64,000 nucleotides of DNA from Neoechinorhynchus agilis (GCA_051530055.1 CM121341.1:11036001-11100000), one strand, 5' to 3'. Shown: positions 1 to 10,479, counted from the stretch's first letter. The notes: generated by a model not told the origin, from the sequence alone. Numbers and translations: made by a program.

Positions 1-149
1 AGGAAAAAAGGGGTTCCGTATCAATATTATTTTTAATAAGAATACTGCTAAGCTTATTCAGCATAGTAAGATAAAATGATAGTCTGTTTTCTGGGGGCCG
101 GCCTCGTGCGAAAAAGCATATTGAACCCCCTAGAAATATTTTTAACACT

Positions 150-2420
150 TTAGAAATAAAAGGTGGGGAAATTGATAACCTTTTGGCTCTTTTGATAAAA
201 AATATCTGTTTTTGTCAGAAGACTTTTAAAGGAAGAGTTTATAAAAATTCTGTGATTTTTACAGGGGAAATCAACACCTAAAATCTTGGAATGCGATCTA
301 AAATTGATATTAGGGAAATTGAAATTAGAAGATAATTCATTAATTAGAAGCTTCCTCGAAGCCAAAGTTTTAGTCAGTGGAATAAAGAAAGTTTTGTTAT
401 TGTTTGTAACTAAATTGGCTTTCCTAAGTTCCGACGACAAAGATTGCATAAAATTGGCTATATTATTCGTTAGAATAAAAGATGTTCTAGCTTTACAAAA
501 TAAGAATATATCATCCGCATAAACTAAAGGAAATATGGAAGATGATTTCTTTAAATTTTTGAAAATATATATAAGGGCAATTGAAAATAAGGTGGGCGAG
601 AGTGGAGATCCTTGAGGAACACCATATATAGAGAAAAATTTAGTGTGAGAAGGGTCCACCTCATAGTAAAAGGACTTGGATTCCATAAGATAGTTGGTTT
701 TGTAGATAAGATTAAGAGGAACTTTAAGATTAACTAAAGCCTCATAAAGAAAGCCACGATCCAAGGCATCAAAAGCCTTATTAATATCCAGCTGAATGAG
801 AAGTTTTTGTACATTAATAGCTTCATTCATAGAATTAAGAGAGGATAAAAGCGATGTGACACCTTTACCTCTAATGAAGCCATGGAAAAAGTCGGGGATT
901 AGCTTTCTACATACTAAAAAGTCATACAGTTTCCCGTTCACCGCTCTTTCTAAGCAAGAGACGATTGGGTTCTGTATGGAAATTACTCTGATGTGGGATG
1001 CGTTAAATATACGTCCTTTCGTTTTGGGAATAAAAAATTTCTTAACAATATTTATGTTAAGTAGATCATTAAAATCAATTTTCGATAAACGAAATCTACT
1101 AAAAAAGATAGATTTTACCTTATCAGAAATAGAACTAAAAATTATGGGTGAAGTGCCATTTATATTATACGCTTTAGAGGGGTTAGATTTACAGGCCTTC
1201 AGAAAAACTTCAACTTCAAAATTCCACGAAAAGGACTTTTTATTAAAGATGGGAAGTGGAGGAGAAGAACATGCACTAAGAGTATGTGCCATCAAAATAG
1301 ACTCAATTACTGCAGGATAAGATATAGACCCTATCCAGTTAGATGCTTTTGCCTTCCAACAGACCGGTCTTCTTTTCAAAATACAGGACCAAAAGTCCTT
1401 ACCAAAGGACTTAAGAGAGATCAGCTTCTTTTTGTCCAACGAAACTTGATGATAAAACTTAGCTGTGTAAAATTTTTTCATAAATAAGTTTTTAAGGGGA
1501 GCGTTACCATACAAGTCAGCTATAACAGCATTTTTATAAAATATGTTGGCTTCATGACAAACAGGAGGTCGCTTGATCACAGACTTAGTAATTAAATTTT
1601 TATGTACAGAGGATAAAATGGCATTGTTAAAGTCAGATAACGAGGATGAAGTGGAAGAGTTCATAAAAGAAAGGAGATCATTATTAAATTTTGAAAAGCT
1701 TTGAGGATTAAAAACGAAAGTGTCCTTAAGAGCGATGCCATTAGATTTAAAAAGGATAAGGTCATGCCCTAACAATCTCTGTGACTGAAGTTGGGAAGCA
1801 GGATAAAATAAAATAGGAATTGACTTTTTAATAATTGCACCATCCAAGAAGGTATGTCTATTAGATTTAACATTATGAAAAGAAGGAAATTTGGGGAGCA
1901 AAAAATTGTGTAACTTAAAAAAGGGCCTAAAAGCATTTAAAAAATTACTATTGAAGTCGCCTACGATAAAGTCAGGATTCCAGTAACGGAGGATATGCAT
2001 AAAAGATTTAGTAAATATACCCACGTGTCTGGGTTGAATATACAAGTTGCAAAGGATAAGAGTAGGAGAGAAAAAAGATGAGGTTCCATATAAGGGATTA
2101 TTAAAAGAAATAATTTGCATTGCAAAAGAAATATTTTTAGTTTGAAAGAGAAGTTTAGAAGAGTGAGATGTAAGAATAAATGTTTGAAGTCCTCCAGAAA
2201 ATCCAATGTGCTGATTGGTTGATGTGGAGCGAGGGAGAAGAACATGAGAATCATAATTATCGAAGAGAAGCATTTTAGAAAAGCCGGTTTCTTGAAAACA
2301 CAGCATGTTAACATAGTTATCAACTACACAAGGAGCAAGAAAATTAGGAAGACTAGAAGCCCTAGAGGCATTATATGTGATGAAAGAGAAAGGACATTCC
2401 TTATAATTGGAACAAGTCAT
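150..2420 (-). CDS. LINE ORF2: endonuclease-reverse transcriptase
   Basis: The 756-residue ORF makes the enzyme for target-primed reverse transcription. The N-terminal ~230 residues look like an EEP (apurinic-type) endonuclease, with a phenylalanine-rich segment ending in VGDFNSN near residue 155. The RT follows from about residue 450: LDINKAFD (motif A), GVPQGSPLSP (motif B) and YADD (motif C) are intact. The ATG (2420-2418) shares two bases with the ORF1 stop, giving TAATG. The frame closes at 150-152, but an adjoining frame from about 165 down to base 1 stays open and reads as a plausible continuation, so a frameshift near 150-165 probably truncates an ORF that continues outside the window. 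Confidence 0.9.
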   Translation of the reverse strand: MTCSNYKECPFSFITYNASRASSLPNFLAPCVVDNYVNMLCFQETGFSKMLLFDNYDSHVLLPRSTSTNQHIGFSGGLQTFILTSHSSKLLFQTKNISFAMQIISFNNPLYGTSSFFSPTLILCNLYIQPRHVGIFTKSFMHILRYWNPDFIVGDFNSNFLNAFRPFFKLHNFLLPKFPSFHNVKSNRHTFLDGAIIKKSIPILFYPASQLQSQRLLGHDLILFKSNGIALKDTFVFNPQSFSKFNNDLLSFMNSSTSSSLSDFNNAILSSVHKNLITKSVIKRPPVCHEANIFYKNAVIADLYGNAPLKNLFMKKFYTAKFYHQVSLDKKKLISLKSFGKDFWSCILKRRPVCWKAKASNWIGSISYPAVIESILMAHTLSACSSPPLPIFNKKSFSWNFEVEVFLKACKSNPSKAYNINGTSPIIFSSISDKVKSIFFSRFRLSKIDFNDLLNINIVKKFFIPKTKGRIFNASHIRVISIQNPIVSCLERAVNGKLYDFLVCRKLIPDFFHGFIRGKGVTSLLSSLNSMNEAINVQKLLIQLDINKAFDALDRGFLYEALVNLKVPLNLIYKTNYLMESKSFYYEVDPSHTKFFSIYGVPQGSPLSPTLFSIALIYIFKNLKKSSSIFPLVYADDIFLFCKARTSFILTNNIANFMQSLSSELRKANLVTNNNKTFFIPLTKTLASRKLLINELSSNFNFPNINFRSHSKILGVDFPCKNHRIFINSSFKSLLTKTDIFYQKSQKVINFPTFYF

Positions 2421-3715
2421 TAAATGAATTTAGGACGTTTGGAATCTATAGATTCCAAGTTACGCAAAGATGGGGAAATATCTCTTTTATAATTTTCACA
2501 ATCGATCCAGTTATTAAAGTTAAATAATCTAGAAAAATTGTCGGAGGTAGAGTCTGGTGTAGAAAGATTTTCCAGTTTGTGAAGGATCAAAGTAAGGATG
2601 TACTTAAGTAATGAAATTTCTTTATCGGGATAAAGTTGAGAAGTATTAATGGAAGATTTTAAACTATCAAGAAAGGATTTTTCCGGAGGTTTGGGGGGAA
2701 GTTTAGGCTTGTGACCATCAGGGGAAGGTTGAGTCTTCGACTCCTTAGAGGAAAAACCGTCCGAAGAGAAAGGATTATGTTGTGGATAGAATTCTCTATA
2801 ACTAGAATTATGGAATACTCGCTGCTTCGATGGTATGGAATCGTCAAAATATTTTTGCGCGAATTTGCAAGAACGTGCAAAGGCCGGATGATTCTTGCCA
2901 CAGTTTGCACAGGTAGCAGCATCAGAATTGGAGCAAGATGATTTGTGATGAGGACCTGCACAAAAGATGCATCTGGAGGGGAAGACACAGTCAGATTCGT
3001 GGTGCCCCCATCTCGAACACCTCTGACATATCGTCAAATTATAATCATAGATAGAGTCCCTGTATCGGTCAAAAGTGACCCAGTATGAGAAAAAACCCCT
3101 GCCGGAGTTAGCTAGACTCTCGGCGACATTGATAGTAGCTGAACATAGGATGGCGTAGGATGAACTAGCGTTGGGTCTAAACAGATATTTGACCAGTTTT
3201 ATACCTAACTCATCCTCAATTTTGCGAAAATCAGTAGTATCCAAGTCTTGAGGAGGATTCCTCATTAGAAAGGTGACTCTACGAGATAGGTCAACAGATT
3301 GGATGCTTAACTCCCCTAGCATCTTAGAAAAGAGGTCTTTACCGGCCGCATCGAAAAAAATAAAAAGGATGTGGAATTTGGTCACAGAGAACCTCTTTAT
3401 CAAAAAATTCATATGTTTCTCACGACCATTCGGCAGTAAATACTTCTCGAAGAAATAACGCGAGAAATAGGAGGGGGAGTTAGTGCCCATGGCTTCTTTG
3501 GGAATTTTGATAACGAAATCCTCTTTCCTAACAGGACGCTTAAACCTTGATGCGTCGATAGAATGTTCCATCTGATCCCCTATGGAAACTTGTGCACAAT
3601 CATTCAAAACTTCACAATCACTCGGGGGGAGGGGGATAGTAGGAACAAACCTTAATCTAGACATGTCGGAAATAGGGTTTACCTGATTGCTGATATTCGA
3701 AGCGCAATTTTGCAT
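2420..3715 (-). CDS. LINE ORF1: CCHC zinc-knuckle nucleic-acid-binding protein
   Basis: About 431 residues from the ATG at 3715. The protein of this family coats element RNA and carries it to the nucleus or target. Three zinc knuckles lie near residues 230-290: CQRCSRWGHHESDC (CX2CX4HX4C), CIFCAGPHHKSSC, and CANCGKNHPAFARSC (CX2CX3HX6C); this trio is typical of Jockey/R1-type ORF1 proteins. Upstream is a folded-looking region of about 130 residues rich in Phe; the C-terminus is low-complexity and polar. The stop TAA overlaps the ORF2 ATG. The frame seems uninterrupted. Confidence 0.88.
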   Translation of the reverse strand: MQNCASNISNQVNPISDMSRLRFVPTIPLPPSDCEVLNDCAQVSIGDQMEHSIDASRFKRPVRKEDFVIKIPKEAMGTNSPSYFSRYFFEKYLLPNGREKHMNFLIKRFSVTKFHILFIFFDAAGKDLFSKMLGELSIQSVDLSRRVTFLMRNPPQDLDTTDFRKIEDELGIKLVKYLFRPNASSSYAILCSATINVAESLANSGRGFFSYWVTFDRYRDSIYDYNLTICQRCSRWGHHESDCVFPSRCIFCAGPHHKSSCSNSDAATCANCGKNHPAFARSCKFAQKYFDDSIPSKQRVFHNSSYREFYPQHNPFSSDGFSSKESKTQPSPDGHKPKLPPKPPEKSFLDSLKSSINTSQLYPDKEISLLKYILTLILHKLENLSTPDSTSDNFSRLFNFNNWIDCENYKRDISPSLRNLESIDSKRPKFI

Positions 3716-3755
3716 CACGAAACAGCGCTTTTGTACGTTTTTTCGATCAACAACG

Positions 3756-5290
3756 GCGTTGATCGATTATCTTTTCGTATAGCTTCATCGTGTGGTTCAA
3801 CAATTTGATTCCTCGATAGCTTGAACAAACTCTGATATCTCTTCTCTGTTTGTATATCATTACCAGTGTGCTCTGCCTCCATTCGTCTGGCATCTTTTCA
3901 GTAGTAAGTATTCACTGGAAGAGATTTGTTAATAGTGGAACGGCATCAACTTAAAGCACTTTCCAACCCTCTATGAGTATTTCGTCTGGGCCCGTCGCTT
4001 TCCCGTTTTTCATCTTGGAGAGTGCTTTTTTTTAACTTCGACCTCTGATATTGCGTTGACTAAACCTTCGTTGGGTTCCTGCTCTTCCACTCTTTCTGCT
4101 CCATTCTTACTCTTCAGCAGTTGATCGAAGTATTATCTCCATCTTTCTTTAACTTCTTTTTATTCGCTCAAAATGTTCCCATCCTTGTCCTTAGTTTGCT
4201 TTGTCGTCGTAATGTCCTGCGATCTTTGATCTTCGGCACTTTGAACACATATGACATTGTTTTGTCTTCTTGCAGTTTTGAATAGAAGTTCGAATTTGCC
4301 TCTTGCTTCCCTATCGCCACAGCTTTCTTTGCTCTTTTTCTCGATTTCTCATATATTTCCTTATTCCCCCTTGGTTGATCTGCATCCACTTTCTTTTTCG
4401 CATTCTTTTTGTCCGCTATCGCCCTTTGCACCTCGTCCTTCCACCGCCATGTTTCTTGTTTGGGTCCTTTTCTACCTGTGGTTACTTCAAGGGTTTCTGT
4501 GCCTATTCTACGAATTTCCTCTGCCGATTTAATCCAGCATCTGTTGGTATCCTCAATGTCGTGATTAAGAATGCTGATGACCTGCTTCTTGAGTTCTTCA
4601 AGATATAGAGTTTGATCAAGTCGCCACAATTTGGTTTTATTAGGCATCCTGTATTTGGGTCGTTTGATGTACTTGATCCCCGGGTCTATGCACAGTAAAC
4701 GGTGTTCCGAAGCGCACGTCCCTACAGATGTAGTTTTTACGTTTTTCACTTCTCGCAATTTTTCTTGTGGATAGAGGATATAATCGATTTGCGTTTTTTC
4801 TCCCGCCGCTGCTGTAAGTAACAATTTGTGGTTCTTCTTTTTTAAAGTAAGTGTTCGTGATCCGAAGTTTATTTGGTAACGCAAAATCCAAAATGCTTTC
4901 TCTAAATTTCGGGTTCCAAAGCCTCTTATACCGTGTGCTTGACACAAGCTCGAGTTTTCCGCGCAAACATGACCGTTGAGATCTCCACATATTATACATC
5001 TTTCCTCCTTGGTTTTATGGACCACATCATATAGATCCTCCCACAACTGGTCTTTTTCCTGTTGCGTGAGTCCGGTTTGTGGAGCATAACAAGAAACGAT
5101 CACCAAGCATTGCCCTCCAAGATCTATCCGCATCCGCATTATCCTATCATTTTTCCTATAGACTTCTATGAATCCATCTGCATGTTCAGCACTCGAGACA
5201 ATTCCAACTCCATTTCGATCAGAAGATGAACCATTATAAAATAGCTTGAGGCCGTCTCTAATATCGCGTGCTTTGGCTCGTCAGACCCCC
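3756..5290 (-). mobile_element. RTE-type LINE fragment, split by a younger LINE
   Basis: Minus-strand remnant. An ORF at 5139-4168 (323 aa) carries the second half of an EEP endonuclease: VIVSCYAPQTG, IICGDLNGHV, QIDYIL and a later SEHRLL motif, the hallmark order of RTE endonucleases (CFDP2-like in animal databases). In another frame 5285-5140 gives DGLKLFYNGSSSDRNGVGIV, the preceding endonuclease segment. From about 4050 to 3756 fragments such as KATGPDEILIEGWKVL, DEWRQSTLVMIYK and SSYRGIKLLNHTMKLYEKII give RT motifs 0-2. The 5' part is replaced at about 5290 by other repeat sequence, and the RT is interrupted at about 3755 by the younger LINE. Several frame changes mark it as old. Confidence 0.85.
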
Positions 5291-5430
5291 TTCCTGACAC
5301 CAACCGTAAAAGCCTTGCACCAATAAAAAAAACCAAAAATGAGACGGTTTTTACGGTCCGATGCCCTTCCTGACACCAACCCTCCTCATTTATCCGGGCT
5401 TGGGACCAGCACCGAGTTCCCTCGGGATAC
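5281..5430. repeat. Dispersed repeat segment, second copy at 12026-12085
   Basis: Contains a GC-richer stretch, CCCTTCCTGACACCAACC and TATCCGGGCTTGGGACCAG, partly repeated at 5288-5305 and again in diverged form near 12026-12085. I recall this type of sequence as a frequent neighbour of RTE-like and other LINE copies in many animals, but cannot verify that here. No coding capacity. Confidence 0.5.
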
Positions 5431-5730
5431 AAAATGAAATTGAAGCGTTTATTCATAAAGAAATCATTTTATTTCTTGGATATTAAAAATTCGAATTATT
5501 TTAAATCGGGAAGGGTACAATTAAGTAAACAAAATGAAATTTGAGGGTTTATTCTTGAAGAAATCGTTTTGTATCTTTGCTATGAAAAATCCGAATTGTT
5601 TTAAATCAAAGAAAGCACAGTTAAATAAACAAAATAAAAATTTGAGCGCTGATTCGTGAAGAAATCGCTTTGTTTCTTTGATATTAAAACCCGAATTGTT
5701 TTAAATCGAAGAGCACTTGACTGTACACAA
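5431..5730. repeat. Tandem repeat, three units of exactly 100 bp
   Basis: Units start at 5431, 5531 and 5631, each beginning AAAATGAAAT or a close variant and containing AAGAAATCG, TTTCTTTG and GAATTGTTTTAAATC at the same offsets. The units differ by substitutions, so the array is not brand new. It lies between the LINE debris and the 3' side of eIF4B. From 5731 to 6020 nothing else is seen. Confidence 0.8.
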
Positions 5731-6020
5731 GAAACTGCAGCGCGATTGTGGAAACGAATTCTTAAACGAATATTTGTGCTATAAAACACTTATGTTCATT
5801 TTTCGTAAGTATGTATTAAATTTAATCGAAAATATTATCTGTGATTTCGTGACATTTTTATTACACGAAGTTCGTGCAACGGGGCACGTTGTTTAGGAAA
5901 ACTGCATCCGATAAAGTTTTGCCACCCAGCCGTTTCCCACCTATAGTTCGCTTTTAATTTAGAGTGTATGTAGATGAATGCGGCTTCAAGGGCATTGCTC
6001 TGCACAAGAATATGGGAAAA

Positions 6021-7699
6021 TCAGGACTCCTTGTTAACTTGTTCATTGGACTCTTGTTTGTCTTCACTTTTGTTATCATCATCCTTCTCCTCATCGCTGA
6101 CGTACTTCTTAAGATTAGCAAACCGATTGGTAGTAACAAACTGTTGCTTATTCTGATTTCTATAATTAGGCGGTAGCGCTCCAGGTCGTCTAGCAGTAGG
6201 TTGTCGCCTTGTTGGTAAGGAATCAGCACCGTTCCGAAGTGCATAGTTGATCGAAGGTTTCGGCGTTGCCGATGTACGTCTGTCAAACCGTGGCCCGGTG
6301 GTTTGATCATTATTTCGATCCATTCGATTTCGCATTTGACCTGTTCCTCTCTTCGTTAATGTCCAACTTGTTTGTCCCGTCCGATCTCTCTGCTGCGGTG
6401 TGAGCGGTGATTGTTCACTCACGGACGCACCGTCCTCAAAAGTCTTTTGCAATTGTTCCATCCGAGAAGCCGTATCCACTGGTTTAGCTTCCCCGAAAAT
6501 CGATTGCGACCGTTCCGATTTCGCTGCTTCGGTAGATGTGAGAAGAGCAGCTAACTTGCCAGTATCAACAACTTTCCGAATCTGTTGTTCATTCGTCGAA
6601 GTCATTGAGGGTGTTGTTTCGGACCTGACTAATGTGGGCCTTGGTTGACTACTTCCACTTCTATAAGAATCAAGAACATCACCTCGTTCTCGCTGATAAT
6701 ACCTCGAATCAGATCCATGACCATCTCGTCCTGATCTCGAAGAAATGAGACTTTGAGCACCGTGATACTGGCGTCTACCAGGCATCTCGGATGCCTGACT
6801 CGGGGGTGGTAGTTTTAGCATTTGACTCCTCCAATTTTGAACGGTATGAGCGTCCGAAGAAGGAACCATACTGGACATTTGTTGGTTGTTTCCACTAGGT
6901 CGCTGGAACCGCGATTGAGTGTATTTTTCCAGGCTGACATGAACGGTTCTATTTATAAGGACCCGTTCATCTTGCTCAAGACCGCGAATAAGGGACTCAC
7001 GATCGTCGAATTCGACAGTCGCGTTCCCCCTGTTCCTACCGTCCGCGCATTGCATGTTGATTGTTTTGATGTTGCAACCAAAAAAGAACTTCCGAATATC
7101 ATTTTCATTGGCCGCGAACGGTATTCCGTTCAAATATGCAACAAACGGAGGATCCGTTGGAATCTTTTCAAGCGGAACAACGGTAGGTCCTCGTGGTTGC
7201 TTCGGCAGCTCGCTCAGGTCAATTTGTATTACCTCTATGCTCACGAAGAAACAAATGAGAAATCTTTATTAGCCCGATCGTTAAATCACAGTGAAAATGA
7301 GAATGTGATCATATCCGAACGTATTTCTTCAAAATTAAGAGTCATTATTTTAGAACGTAATGAAATTACGATTAAAAAACTTTTGTGAGTGAATTAGACC
7401 ATTTTTCAAAGAATTTTGAAAGGATCCAAGCCGTTTAAAGTCATAACATTAAATTAGAAGTCGTAAAAGTGAATGTGTAACTTAAAAACCTAAAAACTCA
7501 CGCTGATCATCATCGTTATCAGAAGCCATTTCTGCCCAGTCATTTGTGACAGTAACAATTTCGGCGATTGATGCATTTGCGCAGAAGTCAGCGTAGCTTT
7601 GCTTTATAGGCTTCTTCTTCTTTTCTCTTTTTTTAGATGGATTCGCTAAAATCGATGAGAGTCAGAAGTAAACTTCTGCAAATAAAAATACGTACTCAT
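6021..7699 (-). CDS. eIF4B: Translation initiation factor eIF4B
   Basis: Three exons: 7699-7696, 7645-7502 and 7234-6021, with GT-AG introns of 50 and 267 nt; the join gives about 453 codons in frame. eIF4B stimulates the helicase eIF4A during ribosome recruitment in the cytoplasm. Exon 2 has the basic start (KKREKKKKP) and the DWAE motif seen before the RRM of animal eIF4B. An RRM follows, opening PPFVAYLNGIPF and containing GNATVEFDD. A long polar Arg/Ser/Gln-rich region holds SIFGEAKPVDTASR, nearly identical to the diagnostic eIF4B motif, and the tail NRFANLKKYVSDEE matches the family C-terminus. The four-base first exon (ATG plus A before a GTACGT donor) is the least certain part. Human eIF4B is 611 aa, so this is shorter, mainly in the low-complexity part. 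Confidence 0.88.
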
Positions 7700-9770
7700 T
7701 TTAACTTAGTGAAACTTTAATTGGAGAAAAGTCTGAAAATCTGTGGCCGGGGATGAGTTTTTCTCTTATTCTGAACATCGACAACCGAGACAGAGAAGCC
7801 AAAACAACGTTAGGGATACGTAACGCTGCCGTGAATTACGCAGTCATAACGAATGAGAGTATGACGTCATCACGCGTAAGACACGCCGAGGAAGGGATTA
7901 GCTCGGGCGGATAGAGACGAGAAGAGCGAACGTGAGGCAATGGCGCGTTTTTCTTTCAGATCGATTCTTTCGTGCCTGGAAATGTTGAACAGAGTTGTGT
8001 TCTGTAAACGATGAACAAAAAATTTGGTTTTCATTTTTATTTGCTGTTCTGTTCAGCGTGTGCGGTTTTTTCGAATGCCTTTATTGTAATAATTTACGCG
8101 GTTGCCTCAATGCACTGAAGAAAGAGTGAACTCCGAAATTTTGGTCCGAAATAAACATTTGCTTCAACAGCGTAAATTGCTGAAGGACAATTTTCATTTT
8201 TAATGAGTTGAAAAATATTTAAACTGTAAAGTTCACGGTGCGCTTTTTTTATTGAATATGATAATGTAAGGTAGATTTTCTAAGGGTATTATTGTAAAAT
8301 GTGGATTTAGTGGAGAGTACAAGTAACCATGGGTTCCATTTCCATAATGGACAAATTGTCTCTGTTAAAAAATCCAAAGCCAAAATGAGAAATTTATGCT
8401 TCATTTTCCAGGAAATTTATTGGGTTTTATAAACTGGCAGCCAAGCTTGGATAACTAAACCCGAAAAAATGCGCCTATTTTTAGTATCCGAATTCTGGCC
8501 GATCCATTGTGACATTGAAACCGATTATTTTAAATTTAGGAGCAAAACCCTTCTCCTTTCTTTATATCTGGCTATGTGATTACATTGAAAATGGATCTTT
8601 TGATTTCAATATATAGTTAAGCAGAAATATACCTGGTCATTTTGGGTGACTAGGGTTCTATTTAAACGTTCACCGTCAATATTTTTCTAAATTTTAGTGC
8701 TGATCTGATAGAAAACCCTCCATTTCGTTTTAAACCCCATTTCTCAGAGATCAATCTTAAATCTGTCCTCGGGGTTTTGGTGACGAGGAAGCGAAAAGGG
8801 ATAAAATAATGTAACAAGCAAGTGATTCAAATTTTGTATATCTTTAGTGAAATTCTTATCAATTTTTGCGCTGTCTGTGTGATGCAACACAGCGAGTGAC
8901 TCAGCAAACAATGGAGAAAACGTTTGTAGCGCAACGGCCACTGGATTCATTGTTTGTAAAGTTAATTGAAGCTTCCTTTAAGATAGTTCGAGGTTCAAAT
9001 AAATAACACTGAAATTCCTAGGTCTAGACATCCGATGATCCGTCGCTCTAGATTTTAAAAACCTAATTCGCTATTGAAGCAACTGGTACCGTCCGCAAAT
9101 TTTTAACCACGGTTGGAAAATGGCGGAACAACAAAACTACTTTTATCGAACAATCAACGAATCAGAAAGCGGCAATGGTTCAAAACTGTAAATTTTATAA
9201 GTTTTTCTTAAGACTTGAATTCGAAAATTTCATCTGAAAACTAAAAAATACCGGAAAGTACATTCTCCAGTCAAATTACATTATTTCTAAAACCAGTTTC
9301 AACTACACAAACTCACGTGATACTTGTCGATTGCCGACTTTCCACGAATTGGCAAAGACGAGGTACACGCCATTCCACCAGAATTCCTACCATTCACATA
9401 ACGGCGCTGTTCATCGAGTGGTGGGCTCCCTATAACGTAAACGTCGTAGTATTTTCCGGCGCATATACTGAATATGCCATATACAAAACAAATATGGTGT
9501 CTGATGCTGAAAAGATAAGCGTACACGTATAGTGATTGATACCCAAAACTTTAGCAACCAATCAGCGTATATGAAGTCACACTAAACAATATCGTTTTGA
9601 TAAAAAAATTCAAAAAGAGGCGAAGATGTTGACGCAGCTTTTTCGTGATTTTTCATAAAATGAGTAATTTGAGACGTTCAAAATTCAAATGAACGAATAT
9701 TCATTTAGGCTTATTTAATACCCGTTTTACGAATTTTGAACCTTATTGGACCTATAACTTTTATGTATCT
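7700..9770. other. Intergenic region without a supported gene
   Basis: No ORF resembles a gene. A dispersed repeat lies at 8080-8207 (separate entry). The stretch 9020-9160 (CGTCGCTCTAGATTTT, later ACTGGTACCGTCCGC) recurs in diverged form at 11880-11960. The rest is AT-rich with no recognised structure. Confidence 0.6.
8080..8207 (+). repeat. Dispersed repeat with CTGAAGA-hairpin-CGAAA core (Penelope-like terminal region?)
   Basis: Contains CTGAAGA at 8115-8121, a short stem (GAGT/ACTC) and CGAAA at 8134-8138, flanked by AATTTACGCGGTT on the left and the near-inverse AGCGTAAATTG on the right. A related copy lies inverted at 22820-22935. Similar core motifs occur at the ends of Penelope-like elements, and one lies beside the GIY-YIG fragment at 19471-19860. 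Confidence 0.45.
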
Positions 9771-9771
9771 T

Positions 9772-10067
9772 TATGTGGCTACACGGCTGATGATTATTCC
9801 TTGGGCACACTGCCCACCGATCTGGTTCAGGAAAGCAAATAAAATCAAACTTAATGCCCTGCTTAACCATACGCGCTAATGAGTTTCGTTCATCCCTTCG
9901 GATTCTCAGATACCTCCTGAGGAGGCGGGACTCATCAGTGAGTTTCCTTCCTTCATCGGGGTATTTCATTCCCTTTGGTTGTGCGTCATCAGCTTTAACG
10001 GATTCGAACCTTTTGACCCAAACTGGGATCAGGAGCTTTAGTCCACTTAACCGTGCAGCCACACAAA
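9772..10067 (-). mobile_element. tRNA-derived SINE, full-length copy
   Basis: On the minus strand the head (about 10067-10000) reads TGGCTGCACGGTTAAGTGG (A box) followed about 40 nt later by GGTTCGAATCC (perfect B box), so it is tRNA-like with an internal RNA polymerase III promoter. The tRNA-unrelated body holds CTCACTGATGAGTCCCGCC and GGGATGAACGAAACTC and ends with CGGTGGGCAGTGTGCCC. Copies or pieces recur at 10217, 16825, 23182, 24587, 42003 and 59596, so this is an abundant family. It overlaps meaningless ORFs. Confidence 0.8.
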
Positions 10068-10216
10068 GATACTGAAAAGTTGTTAGCTGGCCAGACTTTA
10101 TAAGATATAACTTTTATGTTTAAAATCACTCAAATCTAAGCGAACGTTAATGAACGAAAAAACCGCTAATGCTCATTATTAAAGAATTTAGAACATCCCT
10201 TACTCTGCTTTTCCTC

Positions 10217-10312
10217 AGTCCCGCCCGTTGGGATGTGCAATATCCACAACCATAGAGTCATTGGCATTTAGCACAGACCAGCTCTTCTCTGACCCACATT
10301 GGTTGGCTGTGT
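10217..10312 (+). mobile_element. SINE 3'-part fragment, variant
   Basis: Shares CAGACCAGCTCTTCTCTGAC and TTGGCTGTGTGCC with the 3' portion of the SINE fragment in the Ku80 intron at 24650-24715. It lacks the tRNA-like head. Confidence 0.45.
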
Positions 10313-10479
10313 GCCTAAAAAGAAAAAGCGAGATGACGTTCCAAACACTTAGTTAATATAACCGGCTTGCCAGTAGACGTTAGAGAATACTCATTACCTT
10401 CGATTGAGCTTCAGCCAAACGAAAGGAGTTTTAAGTGCTCTTTCGAACTTTTCAACTTCATTTTATTTACCGTTTTGTC

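Larger units (their letters stand above)
1..3755 (-). mobile_element. Two-ORF non-LTR retrotransposon, Jockey/R1-like LINE (3' end outside window)
   Basis: The element runs right to left: a short 5' leader (about 3755-3716), ORF1 with zinc knuckles, then ORF2 with endonuclease and reverse transcriptase, continuing past the left edge. Two long, nearly intact ORFs suggest a young copy. Its 5' end falls at about 3745-3755, exactly where the reverse transcriptase frame of an older RTE-type LINE (3756-5290) breaks off, so this copy appears inserted into that RTE element in the same orientation. The other flank of the RTE host would lie left of the window. Clade assignment rests on the jockey-type CCHC pattern of ORF1 and the apurinic-type endonuclease plus RT order of ORF2, read by eye. 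Confidence 0.85.

Noticed and set aside
9850-9970. CTGATGAG...CGAAAC in the SINE body as a hammerhead ribozyme
   Set aside because: The two core strands are present, but stem II needs a bulge of four bases and no UH cleavage site with matching stems I and III was found nearby.
10000-10067. A functional tRNA gene on the minus strand
   Set aside because: A and B boxes are good, but acceptor and anticodon stems do not pair and the sequence continues into a repeated SINE body.
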